Below are positions 17,846 through 26,106 of a DNA stretch of 36,357 nucleotides, piece by piece. Position numbers and translations under genes: made by a program. The notes beneath the pieces are model-generated. The model made no database searches. It saw only the letters and a list, made by a program, of their open reading frames with translations, and was not told the DNA's origin. The stretch lies in contig NZ_JZJL01000047.1 in the NCBI RefSeq assembly GCF_000971335.1, forward strand, positions 1 to 36,357, in the 5' to 3' direction. Every line of letters starts with the position of its first letter. The stretch's first letter is position 1. This DNA comes from Chromobacterium vaccinii. Lineage in GTDB: Bacteria; Pseudomonadota; Gammaproteobacteria; Burkholderiales; Chromobacteriaceae.

Positions 17846-18588
17846 GCCGCGCCGTGTGGCTGGTGCGCGCCGAAGCGCTGCCCTTGGGACAGAAGCTGGC
17901 GGCTGCGCTGGATGCCCGGCTGTACCAGCCCTGGCTGGCGCCCGGCGCCAGCGGCCGCGAGCAATTCCGCGCCGCCTTCCATGCGCACAGCCACTGGGTG
18001 CTGGTGATGGCCAGCGGCATCGCCGTCCGCTATCTGGACGGCCTGCCGCAAAGCAAATACAGCGACCCGGCGGTGGTGGTGATGGACGAAGCCGCCCGCT
18101 TCGCCATCCCGCTGTTGTCTGGCCACGAAGGCGGAGCGAATGACCTTGCCTACGAAGTGGCGCGGCTAACCGGCGCGGTGCCGGCCGTCACTACCGCGAC
18201 AGAGGCGATCAAGCCGCTGACGCTGGGAATCGGCTGCCGCCGCGGCAAAAGCGCCGAAGCCATCGAGCAAGCAGTGCTGCAAGCCTTGGCCGGCCGGCCG
18301 CTGTCCGACGTGCGCGAAGCGGCGACGATAGACCTGAAGGCCGACGAAGAAGGCCTATTGGCATTCTGCGCCCGCCACGCGCTGCCGCTGCGCGTCATCG
18401 CCCGCGAAGACGTCGCCGCCCGCGGCTGGACCGGCGCGCCGTCGGACTGGGTGCGGCAGAACGTGGGTGTGGACGGCGTGTGCGAGCCCTGCGCGCTGAT
18501 CGCCAGCCCGCGAGGGAGGTTGATCGTGCCCAAGACTGCGTTGGATGGGGTGACGGTGGCGGTGGTGGAGGATGGGCCAATTGTTTGA
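17842..18588 (+). CDS. cbiG: Cobalt-precorrin-5A hydrolase CbiG, short form lacking the middle domain
   Basis: CbiG opens the delta-lactone of cobalt-precorrin-5A and releases acetaldehyde, the extruded C20 fragment. This protein has 248 residues, against about 320-350 for typical CbiG. The N-terminal domain is present (VLVMASGIAVRYLDGL, then IPLLSGHEGGANDLAYEVA and PAVTTATE). The sequence then goes almost directly to the C-terminal domain (LTLGIGCRRGKSAEAIEQAV, later VGVDGVCEPCALIAS and LIVPKT). The middle domain (CbiG_mid) appears to be missing without any frame break. A 167-base gap follows, the only sizable one inside the operon. Confidence 0.9.
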   Translation: MSRAVWLVRAEALPLGQKLAAALDARLYQPWLAPGASGREQFRAAFHAHSHWVLVMASGIAVRYLDGLPQSKYSDPAVVVMDEAARFAIPLLSGHEGGANDLAYEVARLTGAVPAVTTATEAIKPLTLGIGCRRGKSAEAIEQAVLQALAGRPLSDVREAATIDLKADEEGLLAFCARHALPLRVIAREDVAARGWTGAPSDWVRQNVGVDGVCEPCALIASPRGRLIVPKTALDGVTVAVVEDGPIV

Positions 18589-18605
18589 GTTCAAAAAACA
18601 AGTTG

Positions 18606-18701
18606 TGCCTGCTTTGCAGGCATCATTTAGGGGCGGTTCCACCGCCAGGGGCAAGGGGGGCTGCGCGGCCAGCCCCCCTTGCCCGCCAGCCGGGCGGAAC
18701 C
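18606..18701 (+). repeat. Two hairpins in the cbiG to cbiH-cbiJ gap; possible REP-like element
   Basis: TGCCTGC (18606-18612) pairs with GCAGGCA (18616-18622). After it comes a larger structure: a perfect 15-bp stem, left arm 18649-18663 and right arm 18670-18684, with the 6-base loop CGCGGC. It is enclosed by GGTTCC (18635-18640) and GGAACC (18696-18701) plus a short GCC/GGC stem. No T-run follows on the plus strand, so it is not a standard terminator. Candidates are an mRNA-stabilising or partial-attenuation structure or a repeated palindromic element. Confidence 0.6.
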
Positions 18702-18755
18702 ACACATCAACAGCGCCAAAACAATTACAGAATGCAAAATCAAGAGAACACATCC

Positions 18756-20300
18756 ATGACCGGCAAACTCTACCTCGTCTCGGTCGGCCCCGGCCGCGCC
18801 GAACTGATCCCCGACCTCGCCCGCCAGGCGCTGGCGGCAAGCGACGTGATCGTTTCCTACGACCTCTACCTGACCTGGGTGCAACCGTGGATCGCCGGCA
18901 AGGACATCCGCACGCTGCCGCTGACCCAGGAGCGCGAGCGCGCGCAGCTGGCCCTGGACGAAGCCCGCGCCGGCAAGACCGTGGCCCTGCTGTCCAGCGG
19001 CGACATCGGCGTCTACGCGATGGCCACGCTGGCCTACGAGGACATGCGCGAGGACGATGGTTTCGACGTGCAGCTGATCCCCGGCATCACCTCGGCCAAT
19101 TCCTGCGCGTCGCTGCTCGGCGCGCCGCTGTCGCACGATTTCGCCACGCTGAGCCTGTCGGACCTGCTATGCCCGTGGGAATGGATCGAAACCCGCGCCC
19201 GCCACATCGCCCAGGCCGACCTGGCGGTGGTGTTCTACAACGTGCAGAGCCGCCAGCGCCAGGAAGGCGTCTACCGCATCCTGGACATCATGCTGGAGCA
19301 CAAGAAGCCGGAGACGCTGTGCGGCATCGTCCGCAACGCCTACCGCGAAGACCAGGCGGTGGAGATCGTCACACTGGCCGAGCTGCGGACGCGCCGCTTC
19401 GACATGCTGACCAGCATCGTCATCGGCAACCGCTTCACCCGCCGCAAGCGCAACTGGATGTTCACCCCGCGCGGCTACTTCAACTGGGACAACACCAGCG
19501 ACACGGTGAAAGCTGACGCGCTGCCTGCCGGCGCGGCCTGGGTGTTTTCCGGCACCAGCGACGGCAACGCGCTGTCCCGCGCCATCGCCGAAACCGGCCG
19601 CGCGGTGGTGGTCAGCAGCGCCAGCGACTACGGCAACGAGCAGGCGCAGCAGGCCGTGCCCGGCGTCGCCACCGTCAGCGGCCGGCTGGGCGTGGAGCGC
19701 CGCCGCGAGCTGCTGTCCTGCAGCCAGGCTTCGGCCATCGTCGACGCCACCCACCCCTACGCCAGCGAGATGTCGCAGCAGTTGATGGCGCTGGCCGAGG
19801 AGCTCGCCCTGCCCTATCTGCACTACGAACGGCCGGCGAGCGCCAGCGCGCATCCAGTCATCCGCTGCGCCGACAGCGATGAAGCCGCCAAGCTGGCGAT
19901 GGCTAAAGGACGCCGCGTCTTCCTCGCCACCGGCAGCAAGGAGCTGCACCGCTTCCTCGCCGCCGACGCGGAGCGAAAACAGCAATGGTTCGTGCGCCTG
20001 GCCCCGGACCCGCAGCATTTGCAGCGGGCATTGGACCTGGGCATTCCGCGCGCGCGCGTCTGCGCGATGCAGGGCCCTTTCTCGCAGGCCGCCAACGAGG
20101 CGCTGTGGCGCGACTGGGAAATCGACTGCGTGATCAGCAAGGACGGCGGCGAGGCCGGCGGCTTCGACGCCAAGGCGGCGGCCGCCGCCGCGCTGGGCAT
20201 CCCGTTCATCGTCATCGACCGGCCCCAGCTGGATTATCCACAAGCCTTCGGCGACTTCGCCTCGCTGCTGGCGGCCTTGCCCAAGGGAGAACAAGCATGA
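18756..20300 (+). CDS. Fusion of precorrin-3B C17-methyltransferase CbiH and precorrin-6A reductase CbiJ
   Basis: 514 residues with two enzymes. The N-terminal CbiH part (about 1-245) carries out C17 methylation with ring contraction: LYLVSVGPGRAELIPDLARQAL, SYDLYLTWVQPW, LSSGDIGVYAMA, LIPGITSANSCASLLGAPLSHDF and VVFYNVQSRQRQEG are all family blocks. The C-terminal CbiJ part (about 255-510), an NAD(P)H-dependent reductase, starts with AWVFSGTSDGNALSRAI and has IVDATHPYASEMSQ, VFLATGSKEL and ISKDGGEAGGFDAK. The start at 18756 is preferred over the in-frame ATG at 18732 because AAGAGAA precedes it at a suitable distance and the family begins with MTGKLY. It overlaps cobW by 4 bases. Confidence 0.93.
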   Translation: MTGKLYLVSVGPGRAELIPDLARQALAASDVIVSYDLYLTWVQPWIAGKDIRTLPLTQERERAQLALDEARAGKTVALLSSGDIGVYAMATLAYEDMREDDGFDVQLIPGITSANSCASLLGAPLSHDFATLSLSDLLCPWEWIETRARHIAQADLAVVFYNVQSRQRQEGVYRILDIMLEHKKPETLCGIVRNAYREDQAVEIVTLAELRTRRFDMLTSIVIGNRFTRRKRNWMFTPRGYFNWDNTSDTVKADALPAGAAWVFSGTSDGNALSRAIAETGRAVVVSSASDYGNEQAQQAVPGVATVSGRLGVERRRELLSCSQASAIVDATHPYASEMSQQLMALAEELALPYLHYERPASASAHPVIRCADSDEAAKLAMAKGRRVFLATGSKELHRFLAADAERKQQWFVRLAPDPQHLQRALDLGIPRARVCAMQGPFSQAANEALWRDWEIDCVISKDGGEAGGFDAKAAAAAALGIPFIVIDRPQLDYPQAFGDFASLLAALPKGEQA

Positions 20301-21403
20301 GCGCGCCGCGCCTTCCCGTCACCGTGCTGACCGGCTTCCTCGGCGCCGGCAAGACCACGCTGCTGTCCAAGCTGCTGGAAAACAACAAGCAACGCCGACT
20401 GGCGATATTGGTCAACGAGTTCGGCGAGGTGTCGATAGATGGCGGCCTGCTTCGCGACGCCGAAACAAGCGGCGTGGAAATCCACGACCTGGCCAACGGC
20501 CTGGTCGCCTACGACGACGACGCCGACTTCCTGCCCACCATGCTGGCGCTGTGGCAGCGCCGCCAGCAGATCGACCACGTGCTGATCGAAACCTCCGGCC
20601 TCGCGCTGCCCAGCGCGGTGATGGCGCAGCTGCAAAGCGAGGCGCTGGCGCCCTATTTCGTACTGGACGCCACGCTGGCGGTGGTCGACACCCCTCTGCT
20701 GCTTGCCGGCCACTTCGCGCCGGCCGGAGACGGCGGCAAGACCGACGCGGTGGCGGAGCTGTTCGACCAGCAGCTGGGCCACGCCGACATCGTGGTGCTG
20801 AACAAGATAGACGCGCTGTCCGCGGACCAGCTGCTGGCGGCGGAAGAAAGCGTGCGCCGGCAGGCGCCGTCGATACGCTTCATCGAACTGGCCTATCAAG
20901 CCAAGCTGGACACCCGGCTGACGCTGGGCCTGCATCTGCACGAGGCCTCGCCGGCCGCGCACCGCCACTACGGCCCGGTGGCCAGCATGCCGGGGCTCGC
21001 GATGCGGCCGCTGGCCAACCAGGCCTTGCTGGACGGCCACAGCCACGGCGGCCAGGCCGCTCACAGCCACGGTCTGTCCACCCACAAGCATTTCCACGAT
21101 CAGGACCCGGGCTGGCAATCGTTCATGATCCGCAGCAAGGAAGCCCAGCATGCCGACAAGCTGGCGGCGGCGCTGGAGGCCATCGCCCGCGAGGAGCCGC
21201 TGCTGCGCATCAAGGGCTTCGCCGCCTGCGCCGACGGCCCCGGCCGGCTGCTGGCCCAGGGCGTGCGCAACCGCATCGAACTGAGCCGCGACCAGGCCCT
21301 TGCCGCGCCGCGCCAGGCGCAGCTGGTGTTCATCGGCTACCACCCCAGCCGCCCGCGCGTGGTGGCCTTGCTGCGCGACATCACCGGCGCGCACTGGAGC
21401 TAG
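20297..21403 (+). CDS. cobW: CobW-type GTPase (COG0523) without the CxCC metal motif
   Basis: A G3E-family P-loop GTPase; CobW is thought to be a Co2+ chaperone for the chelatase. 368 residues. Walker A GFLGAGKTT is at 13-21, followed by LVNEFGEVSIDG, ETSGLALPSAV and the guanine-specificity motif NKID. Where the family normally has NGCxCC, this protein reads NGLVAY (67-72), so all three motif cysteines are missing, although the flanking ADFLPTMLAL is kept. A His-rich loop (GHSHGGQAAHSHG, THKHFH) lies before the C-terminal domain (FMIRSKEA, later HPSRPR). Metal binding may therefore depend on the His loop. It overlaps the cbiH-cbiJ fusion and ends 3 bases before the ABC ATPase. Confidence 0.9.
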   Translation: MSAPRLPVTVLTGFLGAGKTTLLSKLLENNKQRRLAILVNEFGEVSIDGGLLRDAETSGVEIHDLANGLVAYDDDADFLPTMLALWQRRQQIDHVLIETSGLALPSAVMAQLQSEALAPYFVLDATLAVVDTPLLLAGHFAPAGDGGKTDAVAELFDQQLGHADIVVLNKIDALSADQLLAAEESVRRQAPSIRFIELAYQAKLDTRLTLGLHLHEASPAAHRHYGPVASMPGLAMRPLANQALLDGHSHGGQAAHSHGLSTHKHFHDQDPGWQSFMIRSKEAQHADKLAAALEAIAREEPLLRIKGFAACADGPGRLLAQGVRNRIELSRDQALAAPRQAQLVFIGYHPSRPRVVALLRDITGAHWS

Positions 21404-21406
21404 CCG

Positions 21407-22198
21407 GTGAGCGCATTGGAACTATGCGGCCTGGACTGGTCGCCTGACGCGGCGACAGCGCCTGAGGCGAGGCTGCTGCGCGACATCGCGCTCACCGTCC
21501 GGCCCGGCGAATTCGTCGGCGTCATCGGCCCCAACGGCAGCGGCAAGACCAGCACGCTGCGTTGCGCCTTCCGCTTCAACAAGCCGCTGGCGGGTAAAGC
21601 CAAACTCGACGGCGCCGACATCTGGGGCCAATCCGCCGCCTCCTTCGCCCGCCGCGTCGCGGTGGTGCTGCAGGAATTCCCGGAGGACTTCGGCCTGACC
21701 GTGCGCGAAGTGGCCGACATGGGCCGCATTCCGCACCAGTCGCTGCTGCGCGGTGGCAGCGCCGCCGACCACGCCATCGTCGACGACGCGCTGGACCAAG
21801 TGGGCCTGACGTCGCAGCAACACCAGCCTTTCGCCACCCTGTCCGGCGGCGAGAAACAGCGCGCGCTGCTGGCGCGGGCGCTGGCCCAGAAACCGGAGCT
21901 GCTGATCCTGGACGAGCCGACCAACCACCTGGACCTGCGCCACCAATTGTCGCTGCTGCGCCTGGTCCGCCGGCTAGGCATCGCCGCCGTCGCCACGCTG
22001 CACGATCTGAACCTGGCCGCTGCCTTCTGCCACCGGCTGTACGCGCTGAAGGCCGGCCGCGTCGTCGCCAGCGGCGCGCCGGAAGCGGTGCTGACGCCGT
22101 CCTTGCTGGCCGAGGTGTTCGGCGTGCGCGCGCTGGTGGATCGCCACCCGCAGGCCGGCCATCCCCGCATCACCCTGTTGGAAGAAGAAAACGCATGA
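21407..22198 (+). CDS. btuD: ABC transporter ATP-binding protein, BtuD/FecE type
   Basis: ATPase of a metal-chelate or corrinoid importer. 263 residues. GPNGSGKTS is Walker A, LSGGEKQRALLARAL the ABC signature, LLILDEPTNHLDLRHQ Walker B, and VATLHDLNLAAAFC contains the switch His. The GTG start at 21407 follows the cobW stop by 3 bases. The next two genes give the binding protein and permease, forming a complete importer. Position inside the cob operon suggests corrinoid (B12 or cobinamide) uptake; siderophore importers share the same family, so the substrate is inferred. Confidence 0.88.
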   Translation: MSALELCGLDWSPDAATAPEARLLRDIALTVRPGEFVGVIGPNGSGKTSTLRCAFRFNKPLAGKAKLDGADIWGQSAASFARRVAVVLQEFPEDFGLTVREVADMGRIPHQSLLRGGSAADHAIVDDALDQVGLTSQQHQPFATLSGGEKQRALLARALAQKPELLILDEPTNHLDLRHQLSLLRLVRRLGIAAVATLHDLNLAAAFCHRLYALKAGRVVASGAPEAVLTPSLLAEVFGVRALVDRHPQAGHPRITLLEEENA

Positions 22199-23163
22199 AA
22201 CTGAATCCGCCTTTGCTCATCGCCTGCGGCCTGGCCGCGCTGCTGTCCGCCCAAGTCCACGCCACCCGCTACCCGCTCACCGTGGACAGCTGCAACCGCA
22301 AGGTCACCTTCCAGCGCGCCCCGCAGCGCGCCGTCAGCCACGACATCAATCTGACCGAGATGATGGTGGCGCTGGGCCTGCAGAACCGCATGGTCGGCTA
22401 CACCGGCATCAGCGCCTGGAACAAGCTGAACGCGCCGCTGAAGCGGGCGCTGGGCTCGCTGCCGGAACTGGCCGGCGACTATCCGTCGTCGGAAGCGCTG
22501 CTGGCCCGCAACGCCGACTTCTTCTTCGCCGGCTGGAACTACGGCCTGCGCGTCGGCGGCCCGGTGACGCCGGCCTCGCTGGCGCCCTTGGGCATCAATG
22601 TCTACGAGCTCAGCGAATCCTGCGCCCACGTGATGAAGCGCCCGGCGGCGAGCCTTGACGACGTCTACCGCGACATCGGCAACCTCGGCCGCATCTTCGA
22701 TGTGGAGCCGCGCGCGCAAAAGGTGGTGGCCGGCATGCGCGCAAAAGTGGACGGCGTCTCCGCCCGCGTCGCCAAGCGCAAGGCCACGCCGTCGGTCTTC
22801 GTCTACGACAGCGGCGAGGACCGCCCCTTCAGCGCCGGCCGGCTGGCGATGCCCGATGCGCTGATCCAGGCCGCCGGCGGCCGCAACATCCTCAGCGACG
22901 TCAACGCCAGCTGGACGCGCGTCGACTGGGAAACCGTGGTGGCGCGCAATCCGCAGGCCATCGTGATCATCGATTACGGCAAGGTCACCCCGCAGCAGAA
23001 GATCGCGTTCCTGCAGAAACACCCGGCGCTGAACAAGATGGCGGCGGTGCGCGACAAGCGCTTCATCGTGCTGCCCTACGACAGCGCGACGCCCGGCATC
23101 GCCAACGCCGACGCGATCAGCGCGCTGGCGCGCGGCCTGCACCCGGAGGCCTTCGCCAAGTGA
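22195..23163 (+). CDS. btuF: Periplasmic corrinoid-binding protein, BtuF/FhuD family
   Basis: 322 residues with a Sec signal peptide: a basic start (MKLN), a hydrophobic core and a probable cut after QVHA near residue 24. The mature part resembles class III (TroA/BtuF-like) binding proteins: an N-terminal lobe with SHDINLTEMMVALGLQNRMVGYTG, a central helix region (DVYRDIGNLGRIF) and a C-terminal lobe with GGRNILSDVNASWTRVDWE, FIVLPYD and a final ISALARGLHPEAF. It delivers substrate to the permease that follows. ATGA and GTGA overlaps bind it to its two partners. The ligand is inferred from context. Confidence 0.85.
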   Translation: MKLNPPLLIACGLAALLSAQVHATRYPLTVDSCNRKVTFQRAPQRAVSHDINLTEMMVALGLQNRMVGYTGISAWNKLNAPLKRALGSLPELAGDYPSSEALLARNADFFFAGWNYGLRVGGPVTPASLAPLGINVYELSESCAHVMKRPAASLDDVYRDIGNLGRIFDVEPRAQKVVAGMRAKVDGVSARVAKRKATPSVFVYDSGEDRPFSAGRLAMPDALIQAAGGRNILSDVNASWTRVDWETVVARNPQAIVIIDYGKVTPQQKIAFLQKHPALNKMAAVRDKRFIVLPYDSATPGIANADAISALARGLHPEAFAK

Positions 23164-24182
23164 TCCGCTCCGCCGTCAACCGTCCTCCGGCCTGGCCGCT
23201 GCTGGGCGCCTTGCTGGCCCTGCTCGCGCTGTCGCTGCCGCTGGCCTCCGGCCTGGGCGCCGCGCCGGTGGCATTCTCCGTCAGTTCCAATGTGCTGCTG
23301 CACCAGTTGGGCCTGCCGGTGGCGCCGGCCTGGCAGCCGGGCCAGGATCTGATCATCTGGCAGCTGCGGCTGCCGCGCGTGCTGCTGGGCGGCATGGTCG
23401 GCGCCGGCCTGGCGCTGGTGGGCGCGGCGCTGCAGGCCACCACCCGCAACCAGCTGGCCGACCCGCACCTGTTGGGCGTCAGCTCCGGCGCCACGCTGGG
23501 CGCGGTGACGGTGCTGCTGTTCAGCGGCAATGTGCTGGGCGGCGCCACCCTGCCGCTGGCCGCCTTCGCCGGCGCCTTGCTGGCCACCCTGCTGGTCACC
23601 GGCATCGCCGTGCGCCAGCGCCGCTTGCAGGCCGAACGGCTGCTGCTGGCCGGCGTGGCCGTGTCCTTCCTCTTGATGGCGCTGGCCAATCTGATGCTGT
23701 ATCTGGGCGACCATCGCTCGGCCTCGGCGGTGCTGTTCTGGATGCTGGGCGGCCTGGGTCAGGCGCGCTGGGAGCTGCTGCCGGCGCCGCTGGCCGCGCT
23801 GTGCCTGGGCCTGATCGCGCTGCTGGCGGTGGCGCGGCCGCTGAACGCGCTGATGGCCGGCGAGCAGACCGCTGTCACGCTGGGCATACGCGTGACCCGG
23901 CTGCGGCTGGCGGTATTCGCCGCCTCATCGCTGCTGACCGGCACCATGGTGGCGGTCAGCGGGGCGATCGGCTTCGTCGGCCTGATGATTCCGCACATCG
24001 CCCGCCGCTGCGTCGGCGCCGACCACCGCCGCCTTCTGCCGGCCTGCGCGCTGTTGGGCGCGTTGTTCCTGATCTGGGTGGACGCCGCCGCGCGCACGCT
24101 GATCGCGCCGGAAGACATCCCGGTCGGCGTCGGCACCGCCGCCGTCGGCGGCGCCTTCTTCATCTGGCTGCTGCGCCGCTGA
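23160..24182 (+). CDS. btuC: ABC transporter permease, BtuC/FecCD family
   Basis: 340 residues with many hydrophobic segments, matching the ten-helix FecCD permeases. Conserved blocks are RLPRVLLGGMVGAGLALVGAALQATTRNQLADPHLLGVSSGATLGAV, the cytoplasmic coupling region LGIRVTRLRL, GAIGFVGLMIPHIARRCVGADHRRLLP, and IPVGVGTAAVGGAFFIWLL at the end. GTG at 23160 is the start, forming a GTGA overlap with the binding-protein gene. It forms the membrane channel of the importer with the two genes before it. A 29-base gap separates it from cobO. Confidence 0.9.
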   Translation: MIRSAVNRPPAWPLLGALLALLALSLPLASGLGAAPVAFSVSSNVLLHQLGLPVAPAWQPGQDLIIWQLRLPRVLLGGMVGAGLALVGAALQATTRNQLADPHLLGVSSGATLGAVTVLLFSGNVLGGATLPLAAFAGALLATLLVTGIAVRQRRLQAERLLLAGVAVSFLLMALANLMLYLGDHRSASAVLFWMLGGLGQARWELLPAPLAALCLGLIALLAVARPLNALMAGEQTAVTLGIRVTRLRLAVFAASSLLTGTMVAVSGAIGFVGLMIPHIARRCVGADHRRLLPACALLGALFLIWVDAAARTLIAPEDIPVGVGTAAVGGAFFIWLLRR

Positions 24183-24211
24183 CGGCGCCGGCCCCACACA
24201 AGGACGACACT

Positions 24212-24814
24212 ATGAAAACCGATCCGGCCTCCCACCAGCGCATGACCGAGAAGCGCAAGGCGGGCTTCGAGAAGAAAAAGGCCGCCGCCGCCGGCGAGAA
24301 GGGCCTGCTCATCGTCAACACCGGCACCGGCAAGGGCAAGAGCAGCGCCGCCTTCGGCATGGGCCTGCGCGCCGTCGGCCACGGCATGCGCCTGGGCGTG
24401 GTGCAATTCATCAAGGGCGCGCTGCACACCGCCGAGCGCGACCTGCTGGGCGGCTTCGACAACTGCGACTTCCACACCATGGGCGAAGGCTATACCTGGA
24501 ACACCCAGGACCGCGAGGCCGACATCGCCACCGCGCGCAAGGGCTGGGAGCAGGCGCTGGCGATGCTGGGAAGCGACGATTACGACATGGTGATCCTGGA
24601 CGAATTGAACGTGGTGCTGAAATACGAATACCTGCCGCTGGACGAGGTGCTGGCCGCCTTCGCCGCGCGGCCGGCGATGCAGCACGTGGTGGTCACCGGC
24701 CGCCACGCGCCGGAAGCCTTGCTTGAAGCCGCGGATCTGGTCACCGAGATGCGGCTGGTCAAACACCCGTACCGCGAGCAGGGCATCAAGGCGCAGCGCG
24801 GGGTGGAGTTCTGA
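24212..24814 (+). CDS. cobO: Corrinoid adenosyltransferase (CobO/BtuR)
   Basis: Transfers the adenosyl group of ATP to Co(I) of cobyrinate a,c-diamide and other corrinoids. 200 residues, the standard length for the CobA/CobO type. The P-loop lies in NTGTGKGKSSAAFGMGLRAVGHG (around residues 36-58). VVQFIKGA, GEGYTW, YDMVILDELN and VVVTGRHAPEALLEAADLVTEM follow, all characteristic. The first 30 residues are charged (Lys/Arg-rich). The ATG at 24212 is preceded by AAGGA about 8 bases upstream. The stop overlaps the cbiA start (TGATG). Confidence 0.95.
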   Translation: MKTDPASHQRMTEKRKAGFEKKKAAAAGEKGLLIVNTGTGKGKSSAAFGMGLRAVGHGMRLGVVQFIKGALHTAERDLLGGFDNCDFHTMGEGYTWNTQDREADIATARKGWEQALAMLGSDDYDMVILDELNVVLKYEYLPLDEVLAAFAARPAMQHVVVTGRHAPEALLEAADLVTEMRLVKHPYREQGIKAQRGVEF

Positions 24815-26106
24815 TGACGGCCCGCCGCTGTCCGGCGCTGCTCCTGACCGCCCCCGCCTCGCACCAGGGCAAGACCACGGTGACGGCGGCGCTGGCGCGG
24901 CATCACCGCAATCAAGGCCGCCGGGTGCGGGTGTTCAAGACCGGGCCGGACTTCCTCGATCCCTATATTCTCGAACGGGCCAGCGGCCACACCGTCTTTG
25001 GCCTGGACCTGTGGATGAACGGCGAGGACGACTGCCGCGCCCGGCTGCATCAGGCCGCCGCCGACGCCGATCTGATCCTGATCGAGGGAAGCATGGGCCT
25101 GTTCGACGGCACGCCCAGCAGCGCCGACCTGGCCGCCCTGCTCGGCGTGCCGCTGGCGGCGGTGATAGACGCCGCCGGCATGGCGCAGACCTTCGCCGCC
25201 ATCGCCCACGGCCTGGCCAGCTTCCGCCCCGGCCTGGCCTTTCACGGCTTCGTCGCCAACCACGTCGCCAGCGAGCGCCACGCCGAGATGCTGGCCCAGC
25301 AACTGCCTGAGCACCTGCCGCTGCTGGCCGCGCTGCGCCGCGACGAGGCGGCGCGGCTGCCGGAACGCCATCTGGGCCTGGTGCAGGCGCGGGAAATCGC
25401 CGATCTGGACGAACGCCTCGACCGCGCGGCGTCGCAGATCGCCGCCACCGCGCTGGCCGAGTTGCCGCCGGTGGTGGCGTTTCCACCTGTCGCACAAGCT
25501 GACGTGCCGAAACTGCTGGCCGGCAAGCGCATCGCCATCGCCCGCGACGCGGCCTTCGCCTTCGTCTACCCGGCCAATCTGGAAACACTGGCCCAACTGG
25601 GCGCGGAGCTGGCCTTCTTCTCTCCGCTGGCCGACGCCGCGCTGCCCGACTGCGACGCGGTCTACCTGCCCGGCGGCTACCCGGAGCTGCATCTTGAAAC
25701 GCTGTCCGCCAATACTGCGCTGAAAGCGGCGCTGCACGGGCACATCGAGACCGGCAAGCCGCTGTACGCCGAGTGCGGCGGCATGCTCTACCTGCTGGAC
25801 AAGCTGACCAACCGCGATAACGACAGCGCGGCGATGCTGGGGCTGCTGCCCGGTCACGCCAGGCTGCAAGAGCGGCTATGCGGGCTGGGCCTGCAGCAAA
25901 TGGACTTCCCCGGCGGCGCGCTGCGCGGCCATACCTTCCACTACACCCGGCTGGAAACGGCTCTGGAGCCGATCGCCCGCGCGACGCGCGCCAGCGGCGC
26001 CGGAACCGGCGAGGCGCTGTACCGCCGCGGCAGCCTGCTGGCTAGCTATTTCCACGCCTATTTCCCTTCGAACCCGATCGCCGCAGCAAGGTTGTTCCTG
26101 AAATGA
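24814..26106 (+). CDS. cbiA: Cobyrinate a,c-diamide synthase CbiA
   Basis: Glutamine- and ATP-dependent amidation of the a and c carboxylates of cobyrinate. 430 residues. The N-terminal synthetase domain has LLTAPASHQGKTTVTAAL, VFKTGPDFLDPYIL and LIEGSMGLFDG. The C-terminal class I glutaminase domain has YLPGGYPELHLE, the nucleophile Cys321 in YAECGGMLYL, and GHTFHYTR and SYFHAYFPSN at the end. Sequence cannot separate CbiA (cobyrinate) from CobB (hydrogenobyrinate) substrate use; the early cobalt insertion by CbiX supports the former. It overlaps bluB by 4 bases. Confidence 0.95.
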   Translation: MTARRCPALLLTAPASHQGKTTVTAALARHHRNQGRRVRVFKTGPDFLDPYILERASGHTVFGLDLWMNGEDDCRARLHQAAADADLILIEGSMGLFDGTPSSADLAALLGVPLAAVIDAAGMAQTFAAIAHGLASFRPGLAFHGFVANHVASERHAEMLAQQLPEHLPLLAALRRDEAARLPERHLGLVQAREIADLDERLDRAASQIAATALAELPPVVAFPPVAQADVPKLLAGKRIAIARDAAFAFVYPANLETLAQLGAELAFFSPLADAALPDCDAVYLPGGYPELHLETLSANTALKAALHGHIETGKPLYAECGGMLYLLDKLTNRDNDSAAMLGLLPGHARLQERLCGLGLQQMDFPGGALRGHTFHYTRLETALEPIARATRASGAGTGEALYRRGSLLASYFHAYFPSNPIAAARLFLK

